From assembly GCF_021696945.1 (NCBI RefSeq), contig NZ_JACYHE010000023.1, positions 1 to 64,000 of the forward strand: 64,000 nucleotides of DNA, read 5' to 3'. The notes beneath the pieces were generated by a model. It did no database searches. It was not told the DNA's origin and saw nothing but the letters and a program-made list of their open reading frames with translations. Positions 9,570-16,469 of the stretch are shown here, piece by piece; within the stretch, counting starts at the first letter, position 1, and every line of letters begins with the position of its first letter. A program made the position numbers and the translations under genes. This DNA is from Streptomyces sp. JJ36. Its GTDB lineage: Bacteria; Actinomycetota; Actinomycetes; Streptomycetales; Streptomycetaceae.

Positions 9570-9712
9570 ACGCAGTGCTGTCCGATCAGCAAAGCACGCA
9601 CCTCTGACAATCGGACCGACCAGGCGAAAACTCTTATCACAGGTGAAGAGCGCGAAACATGGAAAGAGCATGATGCGACTGACTATGCGAAGCTTGCTGG
9701 CTTCGCCCGTTC
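9570..9712 (-). promoter_or_regulatory. Probable cas operon promoter region between cas3 and the array 2 leader
   Basis: This stretch is clearly richer in A/T than its surroundings and separates two divergent transcription units, cas3 on the minus strand and array 2 on the plus strand. Around 9610-9660 the minus strand reads TTCACC followed by GATAAG with plausible spacing. No start with a good ribosome-binding site falls in the upstream half. The promoter assignment is inferred. Confidence 0.4.
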
Positions 9713-9756
9713 ATAACGGAACGGCAAAGACCCGATAGCGCCGCAGGTCGCGAAGG
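9713..9756 (+). promoter_or_regulatory. CRISPR leader of array 2, with a copy of the cas2-tail block
   Basis: It contains ATAACG, GGCAAAG, a TAG at the same place as the cas2 stop, and CGCAGGTCGCGAAG next to the repeat. Compared with the array 1 leader it is collinear over about 44 bp with roughly ten differences. Read in the cas2 frame it gives H-N-G-T-A-K-T-R-stop, against D-N-E-M-A-K-R-L-stop at cas2. No upstream cas2 sequence is present. Confidence 0.7.
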
Positions 9757-10442
9757 GTGGTCCCCGCGCAGGCGGGGGTGAGCCTTCGGGCTTGAGCGCC
9801 ATTTCAGGGTCTCACTTGTGGTCCCCGCGCAGGCGGGGGTGAGCCGGTCCGTTCCCTGAATTGCTTTGAAGGGGTTCCGTGGTCCCCGCGCAGGCGGGGG
9901 TGAGCCGGAGATAGACCCGGCGGCGGACCACCCGTTCGAGTGGTCCCCGCGCAGGCGGGGGTGAGCCGGACACGCTGTCGTCCTCGGAGTCGGTGCGGTG
10001 GTGGTCCCCGCGCAGGCGGGGGTGAGCCGGCGCGCTCCGCGAGGCCCTTCTGCTGGCACGAGTGGTCCCCGCGCAGGCGGGGGACCGTGAGTGCTGCCGC
10101 CATGACACAAGTGGTCCCCGCGCAGGCGGGGGTGAGCCGGCGGGTGCGTTTTGCCGTTTCGCCACCCGGGCGGTGGTCCCCGCGCAGGCGGGGGTGAGCC
10201 GCCCCGACCGGTCATCCGGGAACACGCTGACCGGTGGTCCCCGCGCAGGCGGGGGTGAGCCGGTAGCCCGCTGTAGCTACAGGCAATGACCGTGGTCCCC
10301 GCGCAGGCGGGGGTGAGCCGCTGCACTGCCGCCTGGCGGTGAACGAGGAGCAGTGGTCCCCGCGCAGGCGGGGGTGAGCCGGCGACGAGCACGGCCGCGG
10401 TGGGGCGGCTGGAGTGGTCCCCGCGCAGGCGGGGGTGAGGAG
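9757..10442 (+). CRISPR. Type I-E CRISPR array 2 (12 repeats), divergent from cas3
   Basis: Repeats start at 9757, 9818, 9879, 9940, 10001, 10062, 10111, 10173, 10234, 10292, 10353 and 10414. The consensus begins GTGGTCCCCGCGCAGG and ends GTGAGCCG, so it differs from array 1 in the handle (G for A). Most spacers are 32 bp, with one of 33 and one of 29. The first repeat ends in T instead of G. The sixth repeat has lost its handle. The last repeat is degenerate at its end (GTGAGGAG), as expected for the leader-distal terminus. Confidence 0.97.
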
Positions 10443-10470
10443 AAGCCCACGACGACGTACTACCTGGACA

Positions 10471-11475
10471 CGGATCACCTCCGCCTGCGCGGAGAGCACT
10501 GCGCGAGGCCCGTCTGCGGCGGCTCACGGGGCGGATCACCCCCGCCTGCGCAGGAAGCACAGGAGCGGCTGCCCGTCCTCGCCGCAGACGACCGCATCAC
10601 CCCCGCCTGCGCGGGGAGCACGCGGCTCATGTGCGGCCCGGACCACTGGCAGACGGATCACCCCCGCCTGCGCGGGGAGCACGTCCTCGATGCCGCGCAG
10701 CCGGTCCAGGGTGGCGGATCACCCCCGCCTGCGCGGGGAGCACGGCCCGACCCGGCGCGCGTTCGCCAGCTCGGCCGGATCACCCCCGCCTGCGCGGGGA
10801 GCACGTGATCTTGCCGTGCGAGCGCTCGTTGCCGTCCGGATCACCCCCGCCTGCGCGGGGAGCACTGACTTTCGTTTCACTCGACCGTCCTCCAGTCCGG
10901 ATCACCCCCGCCTGCGCGGGGAGCACTCGGACATGTTCTTCCGCGTGAAGCCCAGCACCGGATCACCCCCGCCTGCGCGGGGAGCACACCCCGCAGGAAG
11001 TCGCCGGCCTGCGCTCGTGCGGATCACCCCCGCCTGCGCGGGGAGCACCGGGCGTTTCCATCTCCCTCCCTCTCCTCCATCGGATCACCCCCGCCTGCGC
11101 GGGGAGCACCGGCGCCGAATGTCCGCGCCCTGCTTCGCCCACGGATCACCCCCGCCTGCGCGGGGAGCACGTACTCGAACGTCCACCCCGACGGCGGCGG
11201 GCCGGATCACCCCCGCCTGCGCGGGGAGCACCCCTCGGGCAGCCGCTCGGCGGCCCGGCGGGCCGGATCACCCCCGCCTGCGCGGGGAGCACATGCGACC
11301 TTCGCGGAGCAGTCGCTCCAGCTCCGGATCACCCCCGCCTGCGCGGGGAGCACACCAGGGCGTGTGTGACTGTCGGGGCCGAGAGCGGATCACCCCCGCC
11401 TGCGCGGGGAGCACGGCTCGGCCGGGATGACGACACTGTCGGCGGTCGGATCACCCCCGCCTGCGCGGGGAGCAC
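10471..11475 (-). CRISPR. Type I-E CRISPR array 3 (17 repeats), convergent with array 2
   Basis: Seventeen repeats start every 61 bp from 10471 to 11447, with sixteen 32-bp spacers. Read on the minus strand the repeat begins GTGCTCCCCGCGCAGG and ends GTGATCCG, so it differs from arrays 1 and 2 at base 4 and in the handle. The repeats at 10471, 10532 and 10593 are degenerate, marking the old, leader-distal end. The leader is therefore at the right. Only 28 bp separate its last repeat from the last repeat of array 2. Confidence 0.97.
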
Positions 11476-11519
11476 CCTTCGCGACCTGCGGGTCTATGCG
11501 GGCTTTGCCATTTTGTGAT
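11476..11519 (-). promoter_or_regulatory. CRISPR leader of array 3, with a copy of the cas2-tail block
   Basis: Read on the minus strand it contains ATGGCAAAG, then ATAG, then CGCAGGTCGCGAAGG at the repeat junction, collinear with the leaders of arrays 1 and 2. In the cas2 frame it reads D-H-K-M-A-K-P-A-stop, close to the cas2 tail. No cas genes adjoin it, so the block is here purely non-coding. Confidence 0.7.
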
Positions 11520-12127
11520 CTGCAGGACGCGGAGTCATGGGAGCAGTCTAGAGAGACTGTGGGGCCGACGAGAGAGGACCGTCAGCAGGGGCTCGCGGCC
11601 TCTCCAAGGCGTTGGCGGCGCAGCGCTGGTCGCCGGCGGCTGCGGGGCGGCGCGGGTGCCGCGGTGACCGTCCGTGGCCGGGGCAGCGGCGCGATCAGGA
11701 CACCGAGGGCTGCGTGGACGGCCTTACGGCGGTGCGGAGAAGGCGATCAGCAAGGGGATGAGCAAGCAGACACGAGAGGGCCCGCGGAGCACGTCCTCGG
11801 GCCTGTGACCTGGAGCCGCCTGTCGGATTCGAACCGACGACCTTCTGTTGACAAGTGTGCAGGAAACCCTCCGGCACACTCCGGCCACGCCGGGCAACTC
11901 CGAAAAGCCCAGGTCAGCAGCACCAGCACTCCGACACACACCAGCAACCCCGACCCACGGCGGGACCCCCGCTCACGCACGGCTCACGCAAACAGCCCCC
12001 GGGAACGAGCCCGCCCCGGGCCGCCACTACCGCAGACCCGAGGCGGAACACCTACCAGCCCCGGTCAGCCGCCTCCGGGGGGCCGGGCCCCTCCCGCTTC
12101 CCACCCCGCACAAGGAGACGTCCCCGA
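11520..12127. other. Gene-poor stretch beyond array 3
   Basis: I see no credible coding region here. It holds an imperfect GC-rich hairpin near 11778-11803 and the partial tRNA-Thr copy at 11811-11855. After that comes about 270 bp with no recognisable signal. Confidence 0.5.
11811..11855 (-). other. Partial tRNA-Thr copy (distal attachment-site remnant)
   Basis: These 45 bp match the 3' half of the tRNA-Thr gene at 24253-24329 (CCA end, acceptor 3' strand, T arm and 3' side of the anticodon arm) with one difference, where TTTACAAG has become TTGACAAG. The 5' half is absent, so it is not a functional tRNA. A 3'-half copy of a tRNA at a distance is the usual mark of site-specific integration, so this probably marks the far end of an island. 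Confidence 0.7.
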
Positions 12128-12952
12128 CTACCGACCCCGGGACGGTGACCGGTCATGCCAGGACGCCAGCGACCGTGCCGCCGAGAGGACGGTTCCCGTC
12201 CACGGCGCCGTGCTGGCGGCCGCGACGTCCTCCCACATAGCCGAAGCCATCACGGCGTAGGCCCGGAGAGCCGCCGGGGCGGCACGCTGATAGGCCGGGA
12301 CCCGGCCGGCCCACCCGTGGGCCGCTTCAGGCGTGTGCCCGTACGCAACGAGCCAGACGGCCCACGCCGCCGCGTCGAGCCACGGCGCGCCTACGGTGGC
12401 CCACCCCCAGTCAACGAGCCGCGGCGTGCCCCCGCCGGCGATGAGGACGTTCTCCGGGTTCAGATCCGTGTGCAGCAGCGTGCCGCCCACAACATGCCGT
12501 AGCTGCTCCCGCGTCCCGTACGCAGCGAGACGCTGTTCCGCGCGCCGAAGCTCGACGGCGCCCGGCACACGGTGCTGAGCGACCGACCGGAGCAGCGCGG
12601 CAACCGCGGGCAGGTCCGGCGAGCCGGGCCGGTAGTCCGCCTGGCGGGCACCGTCGAGATGGTCGAAGGCGACCAGGTACCAGCCTCCGGCTCGGATCTC
12701 CCAGCGCGCCCGGGGCGCGAGACCTCCCAGGTGACGGCCGATCTCGTATTCACGTCGCTGTGTCGCGACCCGCCCGGGGGACGTGTCAGGCAGGCCCTTG
12801 ACGAACAGCGGCCCGGTCGGGGTGTCGAGCCGCACGGACAGCGGGCTGTTGTGTCCGGCGTCCACCCTGTTCATGGACAGGATCAGACCAGTGCGTCTCG
12901 ACACAGCGATACGCACGGGGAGTGGCATCTCTGCCAGCGTGACCGTGTCCAT
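12128..12952 (-). CDS. Aminoglycoside phosphotransferase-like kinase
   Basis: A 274-residue protein of the APH/choline kinase-like fold. The catalytic loop LLHTDLNPENVLI (H-x-D-x4-N) is followed by PRLVDWGWATVG, which supplies the metal-binding Asp. The ATG chosen (MDTVTLAEMPLPV) has GAAGGG about 7 nt upstream; the open frame runs further into the divergent neighbour's promoter. Substrate is unknown. It lies close to a GNAT gene and a radical SAM-peptide pair inside the island, so it could tailor a small molecule or peptide, but resistance or an unrelated role is equally possible. Confidence 0.75.
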   Translation of the reverse strand: MDTVTLAEMPLPVRIAVSRRTGLILSMNRVDAGHNSPLSVRLDTPTGPLFVKGLPDTSPGRVATQRREYEIGRHLGGLAPRARWEIRAGGWYLVAFDHLDGARQADYRPGSPDLPAVAALLRSVAQHRVPGAVELRRAEQRLAAYGTREQLRHVVGGTLLHTDLNPENVLIAGGGTPRLVDWGWATVGAPWLDAAAWAVWLVAYGHTPEAAHGWAGRVPAYQRAAPAALRAYAVMASAMWEDVAAASTAPWTGTVLSAARSLASWHDRSPSRGR

Positions 12953-13018
12953 CACTCGCCCTTCGCCATCTCGGCCCCGTAGTGTGCTGCTCCGCCGCAC
13001 GACCATGGAGCTTCTTCC

Positions 13019-13522
13019 TTGTACCGCATGCGTCCCGCCGCCGTGGGCGACCGCGACACGATCGAGCGCCTGGCGACCGCCCGCTTCAAGTGGATGGCCG
13101 ACCGGGGATACCCGCCGTGGCCCCAGGACGCCGCCGAAATCGCGGGCAAGGCCGGCCACGCCCCGATGTGGTGTCTCCTCGAGGGCGCCCGCGTGTGCGG
13201 CGTCACGATCATCGTCGGCAGGCTGGGCACCGCGGCCTGGACCGAGGCGGAGCGCCGGGAGGCGAGCCTCCTCCTAACGGCCACCCTCACCGACCCTGCA
13301 CGGGCCGGGCAACGCCTCGGCCACCGCATCGCCACGTGGGCTGTCGACCACGCCGCCCGGCAAGCCAAGCCCTGGGCACGTCGCGTCACCACGGAGCCGC
13401 GTCTTGCCGACTACTACCAGCGGCAAGGCTTCACCCTGGTGCGCGAGGGGACCTATCAGGGCCGCCGCCTCTACGCCCTCCAGCGTCGAGCCGAGCGCCT
13501 ACCGAACCCCCTGGGGGACTGA
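13019..13522 (+). CDS. GNAT family N-acetyltransferase
   Basis: A 167-residue acetyl-CoA-dependent acetyltransferase. The C-terminal half shows the fold's pyrophosphate-binding loop region (GQRLGHRIATWAVDHAARQ) and the late motif RLADYYQRQGFTLVREG, typical of GNAT enzymes. The TTG at 13019 is supported by GGAG 8 nt upstream; an ATG at 13028 is an alternative. It is divergent from the kinase and convergent with the peptide gene, with a terminator-like hairpin after the stop. Substrate unknown. Confidence 0.8.
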   Translation: MYRMRPAAVGDRDTIERLATARFKWMADRGYPPWPQDAAEIAGKAGHAPMWCLLEGARVCGVTIIVGRLGTAAWTEAERREASLLLTATLTDPARAGQRLGHRIATWAVDHAARQAKPWARRVTTEPRLADYYQRQGFTLVREGTYQGRRLYALQRRAERLPNPLGD

Positions 13523-13530
13523 GCAGACCC

Positions 13531-13554
13531 GGGGGCCCGCGCGAGCGGACCCCC
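13531..13554. terminator. Bidirectional terminator between the GNAT and peptide genes
   Basis: GGGGG and CCGC pair with GCGG and CCCCC around a short GCGA loop, with one internal mismatch. It lies between two convergent stop codons. Confidence 0.6.
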
Positions 13555-13594
13555 AGGCTTCACGCCTTCGCCATACCGGCTCGGCGCTGCCGGC

Positions 13595-13750
13595 TCAGTA
13601 CGGGTTGTCGTCGCCGGCGTTGCAGGAGCACTTCTCGCTCTCGACGACCGTCTCCAGGTCGTCGACGAGGACGATCGCGCTCTGCTTGCTCGGCGCGATG
13701 TCGACGGGCACGGGCCCGGTCGCGGGCAGTTCGGTGGTGACGGCGGTCAT
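13595..13750 (-). CDS. Candidate RiPP precursor peptide, 51 residues
   Basis: The 51-residue product has an acidic, hydrophobic leader-like region (SAIVLVDDLETVVES) and a short C-terminal segment KCSCNAGDDNPY with two Cys. The ATG overlaps the stop of the radical SAM gene by 4 bp, so the two are translationally coupled. Small size, Cys-bearing tail and coupling to a SPASM enzyme suggest a ribosomally made, post-translationally modified peptide. I do not recognise the family. The precursor follows the enzyme gene, an order less common than precursor first. Modification and function are inference. Confidence 0.65.
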   Translation of the reverse strand: MTAVTTELPATGPVPVDIAPSKQSAIVLVDDLETVVESEKCSCNAGDDNPY

Positions 13751-14871
13751 GCCGTTGCCTCCTTCGTGGCGTGTTGACAGTACATCCCCAGTGGGGCCTT
13801 CGCCTCCTGGTAGAGCTTGGCGAGCGGCCTGCACACCCGGCAGGTGCCGGACAGGGCGCAGCCGGAGCAGCCACCGGTGCGAAGCATGAGGCGATCCGCG
13901 ATCTGGCTGAGGCGGGCGAGCCCTTCGACGCCTTCAGCGACGAGATTGATCTGCTCGTCCCGGCCGACCTTGCAGATCGAGACCCGGCCGTGCGGGTCGG
14001 AGTGGAAGAACGTGTGCCCGGCGTGGCAGCCCGCGAACGGCTTACGCTCGCGCAGGTGCTCCTTCGACTGGGCGGGCAGCGAGTCAGCACCGCCGTAGAT
14101 GGTGGGCGACATGTTCGAGAAGACGTGGAACGGGAGGCTCCAGGCCTTCGCCATGTCGATCATCTGCTGCTCCTCGTGAGCGCAGCTCTCTGTGATGATC
14201 AGGTTCAGCGTCAGCGGCAGACCGGCGTCCAGCGCGGTCTCGACACCTCGCCGGAACTTCCGGAACGCCCCTCGGCGCTTGGTCAACCCATCGAACGAGT
14301 CCTCGGTGGCTCCGTACACGCTGACGGTGACCCGATACGGGCGTCGCTCAGTGAGGAGGGTGATGTTCTCCGGCTTCCACATCACCGAGGCGTTCGTGCT
14401 GACCGACAGCATCATGCCCAAGTCGTAGGCGTACCGGTACGTCTCCGCCCACAGTCGGTCGATCATGGGCTCGCCGCCGGTGAGCTGAAGCCAGACGACA
14501 CCCGCGTCACGCATCGCGGTAAGCAGCCGCTCCCGGTCCGGCCACTCCAGGCCCTCGAAACGCTTCTGCGCGAGGTAGCAATGCGCGCAGTCGAAGTTGC
14601 AGCCGAGGTTCAGCTCGTAGGAGGCACGGCAGTAGCCGTAGGGCGAGGGTTCCCGCACCAGGACGGTGCCCTCGATGGGGCGGCCGGCGATCTCGAGCCC
14701 CCAGGCCTCCTCCGCGGTGTCGGCCAGCCACACCGGGACCTCCCCGCCGTCGCGTGCCGTAACCCGTAGCTCCTCGTACAGCGACGCCGGCAGAGTCGCG
14801 CCGCTCTGGCGACCTGGCCGTAGCAGGAGATGCTTCTCCAAGAACGGTGCCGCTAATACCTCGTAGCCCAT
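13747..14871 (-). CDS. Radical SAM/SPASM domain enzyme, probable peptide maturase
   Basis: A 374-residue protein. Residues 1-85 form an N-terminal domain that may bind a leader peptide. C91, C95 and C98 in GCNFDCAHC make the CxxxCxxC iron-sulfur site that cleaves S-adenosylmethionine, followed by LQLTGGEPM. The C-terminal quarter is Cys-rich (GCSGCALSGTCRVC and a final YCQH), matching a SPASM domain that binds auxiliary clusters. The ATG has GGGAG 4 nt upstream. Such enzymes install thioether or carbon-carbon crosslinks in peptides; the obvious candidate substrate is the coupled 51-residue peptide. Confidence 0.88.
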   Translation of the reverse strand: MGYEVLAAPFLEKHLLLRPGRQSGATLPASLYEELRVTARDGGEVPVWLADTAEEAWGLEIAGRPIEGTVLVREPSPYGYCRASYELNLGCNFDCAHCYLAQKRFEGLEWPDRERLLTAMRDAGVVWLQLTGGEPMIDRLWAETYRYAYDLGMMLSVSTNASVMWKPENITLLTERRPYRVTVSVYGATEDSFDGLTKRRGAFRKFRRGVETALDAGLPLTLNLIITESCAHEEQQMIDMAKAWSLPFHVFSNMSPTIYGGADSLPAQSKEHLRERKPFAGCHAGHTFFHSDPHGRVSICKVGRDEQINLVAEGVEGLARLSQIADRLMLRTGGCSGCALSGTCRVCRPLAKLYQEAKAPLGMYCQHATKEATA

Positions 14872-14958
14872 GTCGCTCCCTGGGTGTCGTGTGCGGATTG
14901 GCGAACGGTCTGTGTCTGCGGTCGGCGGAGTTCGCGCCGGGCACAGCCGGGGCCCGTG

Positions 14959-15164
14959 TCAGCGCACACGGGCACGGAACGCGCGGAGTTGGCGGCCCGC
15001 CGGGAGGTCGTACGTGCCGCCGCCGGCGAGGTGCAGCCGCTTGCCGCCGCCAGCCAGCGGTTGCATCGTGACGACCTCCACACTCTCCCTCCGCCGGTGG
15101 GGAGTTGTACGCGATCCCCGAGCCGTACGATCGTCGAGTCCACGTCGACCCAGTCCTGTGCCAC
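14959..15164 (-). pseudogene. Small conserved-looking gene split by a frameshift
   Basis: The first part starts at GTG 15164 and reads (M)AQDWVDVDSTIVRLGDRVQ then LPTGG. A different frame then continues ESVEVVTMQPLAGGGKR, HLAGGGTYDLPAGRQ and RAFRARVR to a stop at 14959. Together they make a plausible 67-residue small basic protein, and the break is a 2-bp excess (or 1-bp loss) in the GGCGGAGGGAGAG run near 15085-15090. It lies upstream of the radical SAM gene on the same strand. A sequencing error or programmed shift cannot be excluded. Function unknown. Confidence 0.5.
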
Positions 15165-15267
15165 GCTCGTCCTCCTCTTCGCTCATCGGCGCCGGGCCCC
15201 TCCTGCCGGCCTCCGGTCCGGAGGGGGTGTTGCGGTGCGGCCCTGACCCTGCGGTCGCCATGGGGTG

Positions 15268-15306
15268 GGGGCGCCGCGCCCGCCGACGGGTAAGGCGCGG
15301 CGCCCC
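15268..15306 (-). terminator. GC-rich terminator hairpin (third of three)
   Basis: Perfect 13-bp stem: GGGGCGCCGCGCC at 15268-15280 pairs with its complement at 15294-15306. Confidence 0.55.
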
Positions 15307-15309
15307 GGT

Positions 15310-15358
15310 GAGGAGCACCGTCGTCGGCCCGGTCGGGGGAGTCCGGGCGGTGCTCCTC
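15310..15358 (-). terminator. GC-rich hairpin (second of three)
   Basis: An 11-bp stem, GAGGAGCACCG at 15310-15320 with its complement at 15348-15358, with a 27-nt loop. Confidence 0.45.
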
Positions 15359-15414
15359 GCCTGCACCGCCCCTGGCCTCCAACCGCCGTCACGCGGCAGG
15401 GGCGGGGCCCAGGT

Positions 15415-15444
15415 GTGGGGGGCCGGCCGCCGCCGGCCCCCCAC
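15415..15444 (-). terminator. GC-rich terminator hairpin (first of three)
   Basis: Perfect 13-bp stem, GTGGGGGGCCGGC at 15415-15427 with its complement at 15432-15444, and a 4-nt loop. It starts about 40 bp after the stop of the next gene upstream. The rest of 15165-15485 holds no gene that I can see. Confidence 0.6.
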
Positions 15445-15485
15445 GCTGCGGTCCCTCTCACCGCAGCCGCATGCCTGCTCGCCGG

Positions 15486-16157
15486 TCATCCGGCGAGCTC
15501 CGCGTCCAAGTCGACCGGGACGCACCCGTGGAGGCTCACGACCATCCGGGCAGCGAGCACCCACCGGAGGAGCGGCGAGCCGTAGGACACCTCCTCCAGC
15601 TCCCGCCCCGGGATGCGCTCCAGCGTCTCCGGGTCGTGCAGCACGCCGGCGACGCCCCACGCCGGGGCGTGTTGCACACGTACGGCGACATGCCCACGGC
15701 GCAGTGGCGGGCACTCCTCCACCGCCGTGCCTGCGCAGGGCACGCACAGCGGCGGTGCCGTGGTGCGCTCGCCCTCGGCCACCGGCCGGCCGACGTCCCG
15801 CAACAAGAACAGGTGCCGCCCCTCATCTTCCGGGATCGTGTGCTTACCGCACACCTGGCAGAGCAGGTCGAGCATCGCTCGCCGCTGCCGCAGGGCATGC
15901 ACCGTCTCGAACTGCGGCTCCCCGCGGCGGTCCCTCGGGACGATCGCCTGCCGTACCCACAGGGCGCCGTCAGCGTCCCGGTCGTACGGCGTCTCGTTCC
16001 GGTAGCCGAGGCCCTGCCCACCCCAGCCGTAGCGCCGTACGACCGGCGGTGAGACGTGCGGCTCACGCTGGTGGGCGGTGATGTACGGGACGACACTGGG
16101 CGCCGGGGGCGCTCCGGTAGGCGGTCTCACGGTCGGTGCCTTCCATGTTCGGCTCAT
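15486..16157 (-). CDS. Conserved hypothetical protein with paired CxxC zinc-ribbon motifs
   Basis: A 223-residue protein starting MSRTWKAPTVRPPTG. It has LCQVCGKHTI and, about 35 residues later, LCVPCAGTAVEECPPLRRG, spaced like a four-Cys zinc site. I do not recognise a named family. Proteins of this kind sit beside XRE regulators in Streptomyces islands, and the neighbours upstream are two more small proteins and such a regulator on the same strand. An upstream ATG would add about 21 residues of low-complexity sequence. Confidence 0.65.
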   Translation of the reverse strand: MSRTWKAPTVRPPTGAPPAPSVVPYITAHQREPHVSPPVVRRYGWGGQGLGYRNETPYDRDADGALWVRQAIVPRDRRGEPQFETVHALRQRRAMLDLLCQVCGKHTIPEDEGRHLFLLRDVGRPVAEGERTTAPPLCVPCAGTAVEECPPLRRGHVAVRVQHAPAWGVAGVLHDPETLERIPGRELEEVSYGSPLLRWVLAARMVVSLHGCVPVDLDAELAG

Positions 16158-16244
16158 AGGGTGCAAACGGGGGCGTGCGGCGGCCCGAGGAGGGCGAAGT
16201 CGGGCGGCCACGAGCGGCATGCAGGGCGGCGGCGCACTGGCCGG

Positions 16245-16469
16245 TCAGGCCGGCGCGGGGGCGTCCTTGTGCAGGAGGTAGGCGCGGACCTTGGCCGTGA
16301 GCCGCTGGAGGCATGGGGCGCAGGCGTAGACAGGGGCGTGCTGGCCGAGCCACTGCGCCGGACCGACCCACGTCACGGGCACGTCCTGCCGCTCGCAGTA
16401 CAGCCAGCACTCACCCACGAGCCAGGTCTGGCCGTCGGGCCCGAGGGCGGGCCGGTCCGCCGGGGTCAC
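16245..16469 (-). CDS. Small zinc-ribbon-like protein, 74 residues
   Basis: The product has CWLYCERQ near residue 21 and CAPCLQRL near residue 51, a possible metal-binding four-Cys arrangement. Its GTG start overlaps the stop of the gene upstream by 4 bp (GTGA), so the two are coupled. No function can be assigned. It belongs to the same run of minus-strand genes behind the XRE regulator. Confidence 0.6.
   Translation of the reverse strand: MTPADRPALGPDGQTWLVGECWLYCERQDVPVTWVGPAQWLGQHAPVYACAPCLQRLTAKVRAYLLHKDAPAPA

Noticed and set aside
9570-9671. Cas3 start at ATG 9671
   Set aside because: The extra 34 residues do not resemble Cas3 and lie in A/T-rich promoter-like DNA without a ribosome-binding site.
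9637-11430. Long open reading frames across CRISPR arrays 2 and 3 (Pro/Arg-rich repeats)
   Set aside because: They exist only because the 61-bp repeat-spacer period lacks stops in some frames; the DNA is clearly CRISPR array.
1-11519. Cas4, reverse transcriptase or other accessory CRISPR genes
   Set aside because: None found; all eight genes are the standard type I-E set and no extra frame fits between them.
11811-11855. Possible second and third tRNA-Thr genes (also at 20017-20060)
   Set aside because: Only the 3' half is present; the D arm and 5' acceptor strand are missing, so neither can fold as a tRNA.
13750-13834. Longer version of the small peptide with 28 more N-terminal residues
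   Set aside because: It would overlap deeply with the radical SAM gene, whereas the ATG at 13750 gives the usual 4-bp coupling overlap.
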